From Microbacterium phyllosphaerae (GTDB lineage: Bacteria > Actinomycetota > Actinomycetes > Actinomycetales > Microbacteriaceae), in assembly GCF_017876435.1 (NCBI RefSeq), contig NZ_JAGIOA010000001.1:186001-250000 (forward strand): a stretch of DNA of 64,000 bases, written 5' to 3'. This document shows positions 8,587 through 17,126 of the stretch, piece by piece; the stretch's first letter is position 1, and the number at the start of each line of letters is the position of its first letter. A program made the position numbers and the translations under genes. The notes beneath the pieces are model-generated. The model ran no database searches. It was not told where the DNA came from and saw nothing but the letters and a program-made list of their open reading frames with translations.

Positions 8587-8592
8587 TAGACT
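8587..8592 (+). promoter_or_regulatory. -10 box TAGACT of a leaderless transcript (NRDE gene)
   Basis: TAGACT, 7 nt, then GTG 8600. Same box and spacing as the APC permease gene; no ribosome site is visible. Confidence 0.65.
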
Positions 8593-8599
8593 TGTCCCC

Positions 8600-9301
8600 G
8601 TGTGCACCGTGGTGATCGATGTGGCCGGCCCCGACTCCGCGCGTCTGCTCGCGGTGCGCGATGAGGATCCGCAGCGCGAGTGGGATGCCCTCGGCGAATG
8701 GTGGCCGGACGCGCACCCCGGGGTCTCGGGCATCCGCGACCGACGGGCGGGTGGCGCCTGGCTCGCGGTCAACCTCTCCGAGCGCCGCCTCGCCGTGCTG
8801 CTCAACCGCGCCGACGTGGTCGATCTCGCCGGCGACGCGGCTGTCTCTCGCGGCTCGCTCGCACTGGAGTCCGTGGCGGGCCGCTCCCCCGTCGCGCCAC
8901 TGCAGATGCACGGCTTCAATCTGCTCGAGGTGCGTCCCGAGGGGTCGCGCGTGCTGAGCTGGGATGGTGTCGAGCTGCGCGAGACGCCGATCGGCGATGG
9001 CATCCATATGATCGCCCACGACGATCTCGACGACCTCGGGACTCCTCGCATCGCCGCCTGGCTGCCCGCGTTCCGCGCCCTCGGCCCGGCCGCCGAGAGC
9101 ACGGACTGGACACGCGAGTGGACCTCTCTGCTCGCATCGTCGTCGCGACTCGACCCCGAAGACGACCGCGCGATCATCCGCGACAACCGGCCCCACGGAT
9201 ACCCCACGCAGTCGCTGCTCTACTGCACGGCATCCGTCACACCGGCAGGGGTCGAGGTCGACTACCGTGCACTCCCGAGCCCCGGCCACTGGGACCACTG
9301 A
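8600..9301 (+). CDS. NRDE (TANGO2-like) family protein
   Basis: 233 residues starting VCTVVIDVAG. A cysteine directly after the initiator and the AVRDEDPQREWDALG segment (the NRDE-type motif, here VRDE) mark the NRDE/TANGO2 family, whose N-terminal Cys is thought to act as an Ntn-type nucleophile after Met removal. The biochemical role in bacteria is not settled. GTG 8600 is preferred because it exposes Cys2 and has TAGACT 7 nt upstream; the longer open frame would bury the cysteine. It ends at a 22-bp palindrome shared with the convergent GlxA-type gene. Confidence 0.8.
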   Translation: MCTVVIDVAGPDSARLLAVRDEDPQREWDALGEWWPDAHPGVSGIRDRRAGGAWLAVNLSERRLAVLLNRADVVDLAGDAAVSRGSLALESVAGRSPVAPLQMHGFNLLEVRPEGSRVLSWDGVELRETPIGDGIHMIAHDDLDDLGTPRIAAWLPAFRALGPAAESTDWTREWTSLLASSSRLDPEDDRAIIRDNRPHGYPTQSLLYCTASVTPAGVEVDYRALPSPGHWDH

Positions 9302-9307
9302 CGCACC

Positions 9308-9329
9308 GCCGGGGCGGCGCCGCCCCGGC
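9308..9329. terminator. 22-bp palindrome between convergent genes
   Basis: GCCGGGGCGGC followed by its exact complement, 6 bp after the NRDE stop codon and 14 bp before the end of the minus-strand GlxA-type gene. Likely a bidirectional terminator. Confidence 0.75.
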
Positions 9330-9342
9330 ACGCTGAGACCGA

Positions 9343-10320
9343 TCAGGCCGCGGAGGACTCCGCGTCGTCCACGCAGGAGAAGCGCGCCCGATAAGCGGTC
9401 GGGGTCGTGCCGAGCACGCGTGAGAAGTTCTGCCTCAGTACCGCGGCCGACCCGAAGCCGCACTCGTCGGCGATCTGCTCGAGCGACAGATCGCTGCGCT
9501 CCAGCAGGCGCTGGGCGTGCAGCACCCGCTGGCGGGCCAGCCAGGCCGCAGGTGTCGCGCCGTACTCGGCCTTGAACCGGCGGGCGAAGGTGCGCGGCGA
9601 CATGAGCGCGCGGGCCGCGAGCTGATCGACACCGAGGTCGTCGCGCAGGTGCTCGACCGCCCAGTCGGCGACCGCTGCGAGCGAGTCGCTCTGGACCACC
9701 GGGATCGGGCGATCGATGAACTGCGCCTGCCCACCGTCGCGCTGAGGCGGCACCACCATGCGCCGGGCGATGCGATTGGTGAGCTCGGCGCCGAGCTCCT
9801 GACGCAGCAGGTGCAGGCACGCGTCGATGCCCGCGGCGGTGCCCGCGCTCGTGATGATCCGCCCGTCCTGCACGAAGAGCACGTCGGGGTCGATGTCGAT
9901 CTGCGGGTACATCTCGGCCATGATGTCGGCATACATCCAGTGCGTGGTGGCGCGACGACCGTCGAGCACCCCCGCCGCGCCGAGGATGAACGACGCACTG
10001 CAGATGGTCAGCAGCCAGGCGCCGCGCGCCACCGCGTCGCGGGCCACATCGAGCAGGAGCGGATCGATGTTCGGCCAGTACTCGCGCGGCACCGGGCAGA
10101 GCACGACGAGATCTGCCTCGTACGCGAACGAGAGATCGTGCTCGACGTTGATCGAGAATCCGAGCTTCGACTTCACGACCCCGGGATGCGGCGCGATGAC
10201 CCGGAAGTCGAAGTTCGGCACTCCGTCGTTCGAACGGTCGAGGCCGAACGCCTCGCAGGCGAGACCGAATTCGAACGGCGCGAATCCGTCTTGGACGACG
10301 CAGGCGACGGTCTTCATCAT
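9343..10320 (-). CDS. GlxA family AraC-type transcriptional regulator
   Basis: 325 residues. The N-terminal DJ-1/PfpI-like domain (about 1-180, with LLTICSASFILGAAGVLDGR around a nucleophile-elbow cysteine) is joined to a C-terminal AraC double helix-turn-helix (about 220-315, with SLEQIADECGFGSAAVLRQN). Such proteins usually activate genes for amine, amino acid or quaternary-ammonium use; the target here is unknown, and no catabolic gene sits beside it. ATG 10320 follows a GGGAGAGC ribosome site; ATG 10317 is equally possible. Confidence 0.88.
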   Translation of the reverse strand: MMKTVACVVQDGFAPFEFGLACEAFGLDRSNDGVPNFDFRVIAPHPGVVKSKLGFSINVEHDLSFAYEADLVVLCPVPREYWPNIDPLLLDVARDAVARGAWLLTICSASFILGAAGVLDGRRATTHWMYADIMAEMYPQIDIDPDVLFVQDGRIITSAGTAAGIDACLHLLRQELGAELTNRIARRMVVPPQRDGGQAQFIDRPIPVVQSDSLAAVADWAVEHLRDDLGVDQLAARALMSPRTFARRFKAEYGATPAAWLARQRVLHAQRLLERSDLSLEQIADECGFGSAAVLRQNFSRVLGTTPTAYRARFSCVDDAESSAA

Positions 10321-10395
10321 GGCGCTCTCCCGAGGTTGGCAGTTTTCCTACGGTCGTAGTCTATCCGGCCACTCGTGGCGGAACAACAGCGAACG

Positions 10396-10401
10396 TAGCG
10401 T
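10396..10401 (+). promoter_or_regulatory. -10 box TAGCGT of a leaderless transcript (small membrane protein)
   Basis: TAGCGT, 7 nt, ATG 10409. Supports the start of the 53-residue protein. Confidence 0.55.
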
Positions 10402-10408
10402 TTCTGCC

Positions 10409-10570
10409 ATGTTCATTCTCATCGCACTCCTCGCCCTCGGCGTGTGGGCGCTCGTCGCCACCGTCATCGAACTCCGCCGCGACGGATACCGCCGCATTCC
10501 CACCGACTGGTCCCGCGTCTCAGGCCGCGACGCTCTCGACCGAGCCGAGGCGGGGCGCGTCTACCGCTGA
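10409..10570 (+). CDS. Small single-pass membrane protein, unknown
   Basis: 53 residues. Residues 2-21 (FILIALLALGVWALVATVIE) form one membrane helix, followed by a short basic-rich cytoplasmic tail ending RAEAGRVYR. I do not recognise a family. The start is supported by a TAGCGT box seven bases upstream, the same arrangement as at five other genes here. The gene lies alone between the GlxA-type regulator and the Pro/Gln-rich membrane protein genes. Confidence 0.65.
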   Translation: MFILIALLALGVWALVATVIELRRDGYRRIPTDWSRVSGRDALDRAEAGRVYR

Positions 10571-10611
10571 CGTCCGCCGAGCCCCTCTATCCGCCCGGCG
10601 AATCGCGCGGC

Positions 10612-10617
10612 TACGCT
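10612..10617 (+). promoter_or_regulatory. -10 box TACGCT of a leaderless transcript
   Basis: TACGCT, 7 nt, ATG 10625; no ribosome site precedes the ATG. Confidence 0.6.
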
Positions 10618-10624
10618 CGACATC

Positions 10625-11170
10625 ATGAGCGAGCCTCAGCAGCCCCCCGCGCAGCCGTACGGAACTCCCCCGCACTCGGCGCCGCAGTCACCACCCTCGT
10701 CGCAGACTCCCGCGGTCGAGGGAGCGCACCCGGCACCGCAGCACTATGCGGGACAGCAGCAGCACCCGGCACCGCCGCAGTTTGCGGGACAGCCCTACGG
10801 CTCGCAGCACCCTCCCGCATCCGCTCATCCCGGCTCTGCGGCCACGAGCCCGAGCAGCGGCGGGTCGCTGGGCCGCCTGGCGTTCATCATCTCGCTCGTG
10901 GCTCTCGGGATCGGCCTCCTCGTCACGCTCTCCTTCCCCCTCGTCGTCCGCTCGTTCTATGACGCGTCCGGGATCGGCGCCTTCAGCGCGATCGGCAACG
11001 GGCTGGTGCTGGTCGTCTCCGTCCTGGCGCTCATCCTGGGCCTGATGTCGATGCGGCGCCCCGGCCAGCAGATCCTCACAGGGATCGCCATCGGCATCAG
11101 CGCATCGGCGACCGCCGGAATCGTGATGTCGTGGTTGTCGAACCTCGCCTTCGCGCTCGCCTACAACTGA
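10625..11170 (+). CDS. Pro/Gln-rich membrane protein, paralogue A
   Basis: 181 residues. The first ~75 are a disordered Pro, Gln, Tyr and His-rich region with QPYG and QHYAGQQQ units. Three hydrophobic helices follow: about 82-103, 114-135 and 147-175. The layout resembles DUF4190-like small actinobacterial membrane proteins with a cytoplasmic low-complexity N-terminus, but I cannot assign a function. The next gene encodes a paralogue with the same architecture and starts 16 bp downstream, so the two probably form an operon. Confidence 0.8.
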   Translation: MSEPQQPPAQPYGTPPHSAPQSPPSSQTPAVEGAHPAPQHYAGQQQHPAPPQFAGQPYGSQHPPASAHPGSAATSPSSGGSLGRLAFIISLVALGIGLLVTLSFPLVVRSFYDASGIGAFSAIGNGLVLVVSVLALILGLMSMRRPGQQILTGIAIGISASATAGIVMSWLSNLAFALAYN

Positions 11171-11186
11171 CCGGGAGCACCCCTTC

Positions 11187-11807
11187 ATGAGCGAATCACA
11201 GCCCTCCTCCGGCACACACCACCTTCCCCAGGGCCAGCAGTTCCCACCGGCACCGCAACCGGGACAGCCATACTCTGCACCAGGACAGCAGTACCAGAAC
11301 ACCGGACAGCCGTATCCGCCCACATCTCAGCCGGCTCAGCCCTCCGACCGGCCGTCTCAGTCCGCACAGCCCGGCCAGCCATACGCTCAGCCCGGCCAGC
11401 CATACGCCCAGCCCGGCCAGCCATACGCCCAGCCCGGCCAGCCATATGGCACGCCGCACCCCACCGCAGGGTCGGGGACTCCCGGCTCTCCGAAGGGAGC
11501 GAACCCCCTCGGCCGTACCGCCTTCCTCGTGGCGGTGCTCTCCGTCGGATTCGGACTGGTCTCCCAGCTGCTGCTGCAGTTCCTCTACGCGAACTCGATC
11601 ATCGACTGGATAGCGATGGGCGCGGTGCCGAGCATCCTGAACTTCCTCGTGTTCGTGGGCGCCGCGACCGGAATCGTGCTGGGCATCGCGGCACTGCGGC
11701 GTCCGGCACCACACCTGCTCGCCGCGATCGCGATCGGTCTGGCCGTGAACACGGTTCTGGGGACGCTCGCTTCGGGGCTCTCGAGCGTGTTCTACAACTT
11801 CTTCTGA
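11187..11807 (+). CDS. Pro/Gln-rich membrane protein, paralogue B with PGQPYAQ repeats
   Basis: 206 residues, same plan as its upstream neighbour: a disordered N-terminus of about 105 residues rich in Gln, Pro and Tyr, then three hydrophobic helices (about 112-132, 145-165, 172-198). The N-terminus carries four 7-residue PGQPYAQ-type repeats encoded by near-identical 21-bp units. Both proteins start MSE and have an LRRP-type or MRRP-type loop before the last helix, pointing to tandem duplication. Sticky low-complexity tails of this kind can mediate self-association at the membrane; that is inference. Confidence 0.8.
   Translation: MSESQPSSGTHHLPQGQQFPPAPQPGQPYSAPGQQYQNTGQPYPPTSQPAQPSDRPSQSAQPGQPYAQPGQPYAQPGQPYAQPGQPYGTPHPTAGSGTPGSPKGANPLGRTAFLVAVLSVGFGLVSQLLLQFLYANSIIDWIAMGAVPSILNFLVFVGAATGIVLGIAALRRPAPHLLAAIAIGLAVNTVLGTLASGLSSVFYNFF
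11367..11450 (+). repeat. Four 21-bp tandem repeats (PGQPYAQ)
   Basis: Units at 11367-11387, 11388-11408, 11409-11429 and 11430-11450, each beginning CAGCCCGGCCAGCCATA; they differ only at the last few bases. Confidence 0.95.
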
Positions 11808-11816
11808 CGCGCCCGA

Positions 11817-13040
11817 TCAGCCGGCGAGCACGCGCTCGTAGACCTCGATCATCGCGGCCGTGCGCGACGACTGCCGGAACGCCTCCGAGACCTCGCGCAT
11901 CGGCACAGGCGCGTCGCCCGCAGCGATGTCGGATGCCGCTCGGCGCAACGTGTCGATGAGACCCGCCTTGCGCTGCTCCTCGGTGCCCGCTGCTCCGGGA
12001 ACGGCCCAGAGACCACCGCCGAGCTCGGCCGCGATGTCGGGGTCGCTGATCACCGAGGGCGTACCGAGCGTCGCCGCTTCGAACGGCGTCATGCCCTGCG
12101 TCTCGAAACCGATCGACGTCTGCACGAGAGCATCCGCAGCGGCGATCCGCGCCAAAGTGTCCTGGTAGCTCAGCTTGCCGACGAAGCGCACGTTCGCCAT
12201 CCCCGCGACGATCTTCTCTGCGGCAGGCCGCTGCGCACCGCCGCCGATGATCTCGAGATCGGCATCGACCCCTGATTCGACGAACGCCTGCAGGAAGGGC
12301 AGCAGCCGCTTCTCGGGACTCATTCGGCCGAGCCACACGAACCGGGGGCGACCGGGCGCGCGCTCCGCGGGAGCTGAGGCGAGGGTCTCTTCGCGCACGT
12401 CATCGTCGATGCCGTTCCAGACGACGTCGACCGGGCTGAACACGCCGTGCTCCTCGAGGCGGCGTGCGAAGTGGGTCGAGGGGGCGGTCACAGCCGAGGC
12501 TCCGCTCGCGATGCCGCGCAGGAACGCCCAGCCGTCACTGCCGTCGACACGCGAGGATGCGACTCCGTGCAGCGCTCGGCGCCGCCAGAGGTTCAGCGCC
12601 CCGAGCACAGGGCGGTGCAGCGGCGTCACCGCGGCGATGCCGACGTCGACCCTGTTGTGCATGGTGTGCACCACGGGGATGCCGTGCCGCGCAGCGTAAC
12701 GGTGACCGATGAACGCGCCCCAGAAGTCTGCCTGCAGGTGCACGAGGTCGACCGGGGGGCGGTGTGTCATCGCACGGTCGAGGAACCGATCGGTCGCTCG
12801 CCCCGGCCAGCTCATCGAGTACTCGCGGTCGACGGTGATCGGCACGGACGGCAGGTCGACGTTCGCGGGGTCGGGAGCATCGGATGCCCGCGATCCGTGC
12901 ATCTTCGGGGCGACCACGGTCACCGTGTGGCCGGCGCGCTCGAGGAACTCGCGCTGCAGCCGCATCGACACCTGCGCGCCGCCGAGGGAGTCCAGGTGCT
13001 GATCGCCGAAGAAGACGATGTGCATGGCGCGGGCCGTCAC
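11817..13040 (-). CDS. GT4 family glycosyltransferase (second of a pair)
   Basis: 407 residues, GT-B fold. The N-terminal half has FFGDQHLDSLGGAQVSMR, the C-terminal half RFVWLGRMSPEKRLLPFLQA and the donor-site region SIGFETQGMTPFEAATLGTP (the E-x7-E type motif of GT4). It should transfer a sugar from a nucleotide or lipid donor onto a lipid or wall acceptor at the inner face of the membrane. The GTG at 13040 overlaps the upstream gene's stop as GTGA, giving translational coupling; ATG 13027 (MHIVFFGD) is a possible alternative and may be the true start. Adjacent glycosyltransferases of this kind often make glycolipids or mannolipids in Microbacteriaceae. Confidence 0.88.
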   Translation of the reverse strand: MTARAMHIVFFGDQHLDSLGGAQVSMRLQREFLERAGHTVTVVAPKMHGSRASDAPDPANVDLPSVPITVDREYSMSWPGRATDRFLDRAMTHRPPVDLVHLQADFWGAFIGHRYAARHGIPVVHTMHNRVDVGIAAVTPLHRPVLGALNLWRRRALHGVASSRVDGSDGWAFLRGIASGASAVTAPSTHFARRLEEHGVFSPVDVVWNGIDDDVREETLASAPAERAPGRPRFVWLGRMSPEKRLLPFLQAFVESGVDADLEIIGGGAQRPAAEKIVAGMANVRFVGKLSYQDTLARIAAADALVQTSIGFETQGMTPFEAATLGTPSVISDPDIAAELGGGLWAVPGAAGTEEQRKAGLIDTLRRAASDIAAGDAPVPMREVSEAFRQSSRTAAMIEVYERVLAG

Positions 13041-14263
13041 TCGGGCAGCGGCTCGTCGCGGTACAGCGCCTCGAACGTGTCGAGGGTGCGGTTGATGTCG
13101 TGGATCGCGACGCCGTCGAGAGATGCCTGCTGCATCCGCGCGTACTCGGCCGGAGCCGCGGTGAGCACGTCGGTCAGCCGCGCGGCGAGAGCGTCGGCAT
13201 TGCCCGGCTCGAACAGGTAGCCGTTCTCACCGTCGTGCACCAGGTGCGGCAGGGCGACGGCATCCGCCGCGACGATCGGGAGCGCCGAAGCCATCGCCTC
13301 CATGGTCGCGATCGACTGCAGCTCGGCGATCGAGGCGATCGTGAACACCGAGGCGCGTGACAGCAGCGCCCGGAGCTCTTCGTCGGTCGTGCGGCCGTGG
13401 AAGGTCACCCGATCCGCGAGACCCAGCTGATTCGTGAGGCTTTCGAGCTGCTTGCGCTGGTCGCCGCCTCCGACGATGTCGAAGGTCGTGTCGAGCGCCG
13501 GGTCGAGCTTCGTCATGGCCTCGAGGATCACCTCGACCTGCTTCTCGGCGGTCAGGCGGCCGACGAAGATGATGCGGTTCCTCTCTCGGGGGGCGATCAC
13601 CGGCGTGTACTGGGTGCGGTCGATGCCGCAGCTCACGGGGATGACGTTCTCGACGGCGACGGTGCGCTCGAGGAAGTCGGCGGCGCGACGCGTGGGCGTG
13701 GTGATCGCGCGAGTCAGAGCGAACGTGCGCTTCGCGTCACCCCAGGCCCAGCGCAGCACGAGGTCATCGACCCATTTGGGCATCGTGGTGTGGTCGAGGA
13801 TGTTCTCGGCCATCACGTGGTTCGTCGCGATCACCGGGATGCCGCGCTCGTGCGCGATCCGGGCGAGGCCGCGGCCGATCACGATGTGCGACTGGATGTG
13901 CACCACGTCCGGCTGCACGCTGTCGAGGATCTTCCGGGCGTAGTGCTTCACACGCCACGGCCAGACGAAGCGCAGCCAGTCGTGGGGGGCCCAGCGCACC
14001 GACGGAAGGCGGTGCATCGTCATCGGCTCGCCCTCGATCACCTCGGTCTGCGCGGGCGTGCGGCGGTACGCCACGTTCGGAGCGACGACGTGGACGTCCT
14101 CACCCCGCTGCACGAGCCCTGCCGCGAGGCGTTCGGCGAAGCGGGCTGCGCCGTTGATGTCGGGCGCGAAGGTGTCGCATCCGATCAGGATGCGCAGGGG
14201 ACGCTGCCCGGGGTCGGGGGCGACGTCGGGAGCACTCGTCGGATCGGAGGTAGAGGAGGACAT
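13037..14263 (-). CDS. GT4 family glycosyltransferase (first of a pair)
   Basis: 408 residues. After a ~20-residue disordered lead come ILIGCDTFAPDINGAARFAE, VVHIQSHIVIGRG and, in the second GT-B lobe, RIIFVGRLTAEKQVEVILEA and SIAELQSIATMEAMASALPI. The pattern matches PimB/MgtA-like mannosyl- or glucosyltransferases that act on phospholipid or diacylglycerol acceptors. It is co-transcribed with the next GT4 gene through a 4-bp overlap. ATG 14263 has TAAGG upstream, and TACCGT 8 nt before the ATG could equally serve a leaderless start. Confidence 0.88.
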   Translation of the reverse strand: MSSSTSDPTSAPDVAPDPGQRPLRILIGCDTFAPDINGAARFAERLAAGLVQRGEDVHVVAPNVAYRRTPAQTEVIEGEPMTMHRLPSVRWAPHDWLRFVWPWRVKHYARKILDSVQPDVVHIQSHIVIGRGLARIAHERGIPVIATNHVMAENILDHTTMPKWVDDLVLRWAWGDAKRTFALTRAITTPTRRAADFLERTVAVENVIPVSCGIDRTQYTPVIAPRERNRIIFVGRLTAEKQVEVILEAMTKLDPALDTTFDIVGGGDQRKQLESLTNQLGLADRVTFHGRTTDEELRALLSRASVFTIASIAELQSIATMEAMASALPIVAADAVALPHLVHDGENGYLFEPGNADALAARLTDVLTAAPAEYARMQQASLDGVAIHDINRTLDTFEALYRDEPLPE

Positions 14264-14371
14264 TCTGCCTTACGGTACGGCGGTCAAGGAGCCCGATCGG
14301 GCGCTGGCCACTCTACCCGAGGGGCCTGATCGAGCCTCCGAGGCATACCGGCATCCCTCAGCCTCACCCCC

Positions 14372-14377
14372 TAGCGT
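14372..14377 (+). promoter_or_regulatory. -10 box TAGCGT of a leaderless transcript
   Basis: TAGCGT, 6 nt (which include GGAGG directly against the start), ATG 14384. The ribosome-site-like GGAGG is too close to the ATG to act normally, so a leaderless start is favoured. Confidence 0.5.
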
Positions 14378-14383
14378 GGAGGC

Positions 14384-14974
14384 ATGCGACTGACAGCCGA
14401 CGCCGACCCCCAGCAGTGGATCCCCGTCACGGACTCGCTCGGCTGGAGGGGGCGGCGTCATCGCAAGGCCGCCATCCGGATGCTGCTGGGGCAGGTGAAC
14501 TCGGCGATCGGCGTCACTGAGCGGCCCGGTTCTCGGTTCGGTGCCTGGGCGATGAGCCAGGCTGCTCCTCTGCTGATGCGCAGGGCCGACGGTCGCGTGC
14601 TCGTGTGGACATGGAAGGCCGACCCCGAACTCGTCGTCGCGATGGCCACGGTGCAGGCGCTGACCCCCGAGGTGCGCATCGCCCGCGCATCCATGCCGAT
14701 GGACTACGACGACACCGGGTCGTTCTCGAGCCGCTGGCTGGGTGCGGGCGAGAAGCTCGTGGTGGCGATGCCGCCGTCGCCCGCCTCGCCGCCGTTCGCC
14801 ACCTACACCTGGGACACGGGCACTCACCTCGTGACGCTGACGGCGGTCTGCAGCGACCGTGAGCGTTTCGGCACTCTCGACGCAGCACTCGACGACCTGG
14901 CTCGCAGCATCCGCATCGCCGACGAGCTGTCGGGCGGCGAGTCGCCCGACGTGCTGCGCCTCGGACCCGCCTGA
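14384..14974 (+). CDS. Conserved hypothetical protein
   Basis: 196 residues, no signal peptide and no membrane helix. It begins with DADPQQWIPVTDSLGWRGRR and has alternating hydrophobic strands through the middle, suggesting an alpha/beta cytoplasmic domain. I do not recognise the family or any catalytic motif. It sits between the glycosyltransferase pair and a VOC protein gene, so context gives little. Its stop codon lies inside a 16-bp unit that is duplicated in tandem. Confidence 0.65.
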   Translation: MRLTADADPQQWIPVTDSLGWRGRRHRKAAIRMLLGQVNSAIGVTERPGSRFGAWAMSQAAPLLMRRADGRVLVWTWKADPELVVAMATVQALTPEVRIARASMPMDYDDTGSFSSRWLGAGEKLVVAMPPSPASPPFATYTWDTGTHLVTLTAVCSDRERFGTLDAALDDLARSIRIADELSGGESPDVLRLGPA

Positions 14975-15002
14975 ACTCGGGCCAGCCTGAACTCGGGCCA
15001 GC
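14971..15002 (+). repeat. Two 16-bp tandem repeats starting at the stop codon
   Basis: CTGAACTCGGGCCAGC at 14971-14986 and 14987-15002, followed by a partial third unit. The first copy contains the TGA of the preceding gene. Confidence 0.9.
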
Positions 15003-15017
15003 CTGAGTGCAGTTCTC

Positions 15018-15380
15018 TTACCCGGTCGGCGGTTGCCACAGTTCGATCGCGAGACCTTCGGGGTCGTGGATGCGGGCGAAAGTGCCGTATTCCGCGGTGT
15101 TCCAATCATCGCGTCGCTCGACCGAAATCCCTGAGGCGTCCAACCGCGTGACGAGCTCCTCGATGTTCGAGACTCTGAGATTGAGCATGAACTGCTGATC
15201 GGCGGCGAAGTAGTCGCTGTCGGCGGCGAACGGCGCGAAGACTGTCATGCCGGCCTCCTGCTGCCACATGCCGTCGTGCCCTGCCCCGATTCCGAGATGC
15301 TCGCGGTACCAGGCGGCTCGAGCCTCCGGGTCTCTGCTGCGGAAGAAGAGTCCGCCGATGCCTGTGATGTCAGTGCTCAT
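15018..15380 (-). CDS. VOC family (glyoxalase/dioxygenase-fold) protein
   Basis: 120 residues, a single pair of beta-alpha-beta-beta-beta modules. GLFFRSRDPEARAAWYREHL at the N-terminus and RIHDPEGLAIELWQP at the C-terminus are typical of the vicinal-oxygen-chelate fold; the Glu of IELW is the usual metal ligand. Members include glyoxalase I, extradiol dioxygenases and antibiotic-binding proteins, and the sequence does not say which. Start ATG 15380; an AGGGTC upstream could act as ribosome site. It is the next gene downstream of nothing obvious on its strand, as the HNH gene lies beyond a small repeat array. Confidence 0.82.
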   Translation of the reverse strand: MSTDITGIGGLFFRSRDPEARAAWYREHLGIGAGHDGMWQQEAGMTVFAPFAADSDYFAADQQFMLNLRVSNIEELVTRLDASGISVERRDDWNTAEYGTFARIHDPEGLAIELWQPPTG

Positions 15381-15458
15381 GACCCTGTTCTACTCCTGTC
15401 CGGGGTGCTCAGGTCTGCGTTGTTCCTGTCTGCGTTGCTCAGGTGTGCGTTGCTCAGG

Positions 15459-17126
15459 TCAGACCCGCAGCGGGGCACCACGAACGTGCTCACCTGCCGG
15501 GAGGCTGAGTCGTGGGGTGCGCCAGCGTTGGTCGGGGTCCCACCATCGTGGCCCTCGCACCTGTGGGACGCCCGCGCTCATCCGGATCTCCCACCCCGAC
15601 GTGCCGAGAGATCGGTGATGCCACCAGCACAACGGCACACCGTTATCCGTATGGGTCGGCCCACCCCTCGCATGCTCGGTGACGTGGTGGATCTCGCACC
15701 AGGACGCCGGAACGTGGCACCCGGGGATCAGACACTCCTTGTCGCGGGCGATGATCGCTCGGCGTTGATGCACGGTGAACACCCGGTCGGTGGTCGTGAT
15801 CCCGATGATCCGCCCCTCATCCATGAGCACACGCTGGATCGTCCCCGAGCATCCGACGTGCGCGGCGACGGAGACGGGGACGTGGGCGCCGGATCCGGGA
15901 ATCGTCGCCCACCCGCCATTGCCGCGGTTGCGGCTGACACCGTGGGCGGCGAGGTCTTTCGCATCGACGTTCACGACGAGGACCGGTGACGACCCACCAA
16001 GGGTCGGCATGTCCTTGTGGCGGGCAGCGATTCCGAAAACCATCATGAGAGCGTCATGGCGTTTCTGCGCCGCCGTGCGATCATCAAGCACGCAGCGCGG
16101 GTCAGAGTTAAACGGATCGGAACCCTCGCCGTCGTCACCTGCACCCGCACCCGCACCCGCACCAAAGTCGGCAGCAGCATCGGAACCGGCACCAAACCCA
16201 GCACCCGCACCAGCACCAGCACCAACACCAGCACCAAAGTCCGCACCGGCGTTCGCACCGTCGTCCGCGCCAAGGTGCGCATCCGCATCGAAGTCCGTCC
16301 CGTCGTCGGCAGCGTCGCTCGGGGCGAAGTGCACGCCAGGCATCGGCGGCCCATCGCCTTTCGGGTTCAGGATCGCGTCGATGATCAGCTGCAGTTGCGC
16401 CGCGACCTCCGGGGTCAGATACCCCCGGATCGCATGCATCCCGTCTTTCAACCGGCCGATCGTGATCCCCCGGCGCCGACGCGCGTCCTCATCCTTCGGC
16501 TCCTCCCCGTCGGGGTCGAACATCGACGCGAGATCCTCCGCGAGAGCCTTCAGATCCTGCACCGTCGGCGCAGGACCCGACTCAGCATCGTCTCCATCCC
16601 CCTCGGGGTCCTCATCGGCATCTTCGGCGTCGGCCACGAGCCCGTGCCCGCGCGCGCACCCCGCCAACGCGACATCCGCCGCCAAACGTTGATCGATCGT
16701 GAGTCGATCCCACACCCTCTCGATCGGACCAGTCGCCGCCACAAACCCGGCCACCCCGACCACCCCGTCCAGCAACGCGAGGCGCAGCTCCGCCCACCGG
16801 GCCGGCATCCGCTCCCCCGACAGACTCACCGGGCGCCGCACCAGATCGACGACCCGGTCGACCCGCGCCGCACCCCGCACATCCACCCGCAGCACCCGCT
16901 GCACCAACTCATTCATCCCCCGACACCCCGCCGCATGCGGAAAATCCCCCGCATCACCCGTCGCGATCGTCTCAACGATCACCGCCTCGACCCGCCGGAA
17001 CGCGGCCCCCGCGCCCTGCAACACGGTGATCCGGTCCGCCTCACTCAGCCCCGCGAGCGCGTCGTCGGACAGCACCGTGTCGAGGTCAGCGACGACCCGA
17101 TCCAGAAGCCCCACAGTGCTGTTCAT
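15459..17126 (-). CDS. DUF222 domain HNH endonuclease
   Basis: 555 residues. The N-terminal DUF222 domain (about 1-245) contains ITIGRLKDGMHAIRGYLTPE. A C-terminal HNH domain (about 470-515) has the zinc-binding pair CLIPGC, the catalytic CEIHHVTEHARGG and the LCWWHH histidines. Between them is a ~70-residue Asp, Gly, Ala-rich linker with GAGAGAGAGFGAG runs (DNA about 16138-16280). These proteins occur in many copies in actinobacterial genomes and are related to the mycobacterial REP13E12 family. Nuclease activity is expected from the motif, but the biological role is unknown; selfish or defence functions have been suggested for relatives. ATG 17126 follows AGGGG. Confidence 0.88.
   Translation of the reverse strand: MNSTVGLLDRVVADLDTVLSDDALAGLSEADRITVLQGAGAAFRRVEAVIVETIATGDAGDFPHAAGCRGMNELVQRVLRVDVRGAARVDRVVDLVRRPVSLSGERMPARWAELRLALLDGVVGVAGFVAATGPIERVWDRLTIDQRLAADVALAGCARGHGLVADAEDADEDPEGDGDDAESGPAPTVQDLKALAEDLASMFDPDGEEPKDEDARRRRGITIGRLKDGMHAIRGYLTPEVAAQLQLIIDAILNPKGDGPPMPGVHFAPSDAADDGTDFDADAHLGADDGANAGADFGAGVGAGAGAGAGFGAGSDAAADFGAGAGAGAGDDGEGSDPFNSDPRCVLDDRTAAQKRHDALMMVFGIAARHKDMPTLGGSSPVLVVNVDAKDLAAHGVSRNRGNGGWATIPGSGAHVPVSVAAHVGCSGTIQRVLMDEGRIIGITTTDRVFTVHQRRAIIARDKECLIPGCHVPASWCEIHHVTEHARGGPTHTDNGVPLCWWHHRSLGTSGWEIRMSAGVPQVRGPRWWDPDQRWRTPRLSLPAGEHVRGAPLRV

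Noticed and set aside
7219..9207. Extension of coaBC to 9207
   Set aside because: The added part is Ser/Arg-rich shadow of the NRDE gene. CoaBC proteins begin at the VVGVTGGIAAYKT block just after GTG 8433.
11367..11450. Possible CRISPR-like array
   Set aside because: The 21-bp units are directly adjacent, without spacers, and are in frame as a peptide repeat. The same reasoning applies to the 33-bp units at 37456-37587.
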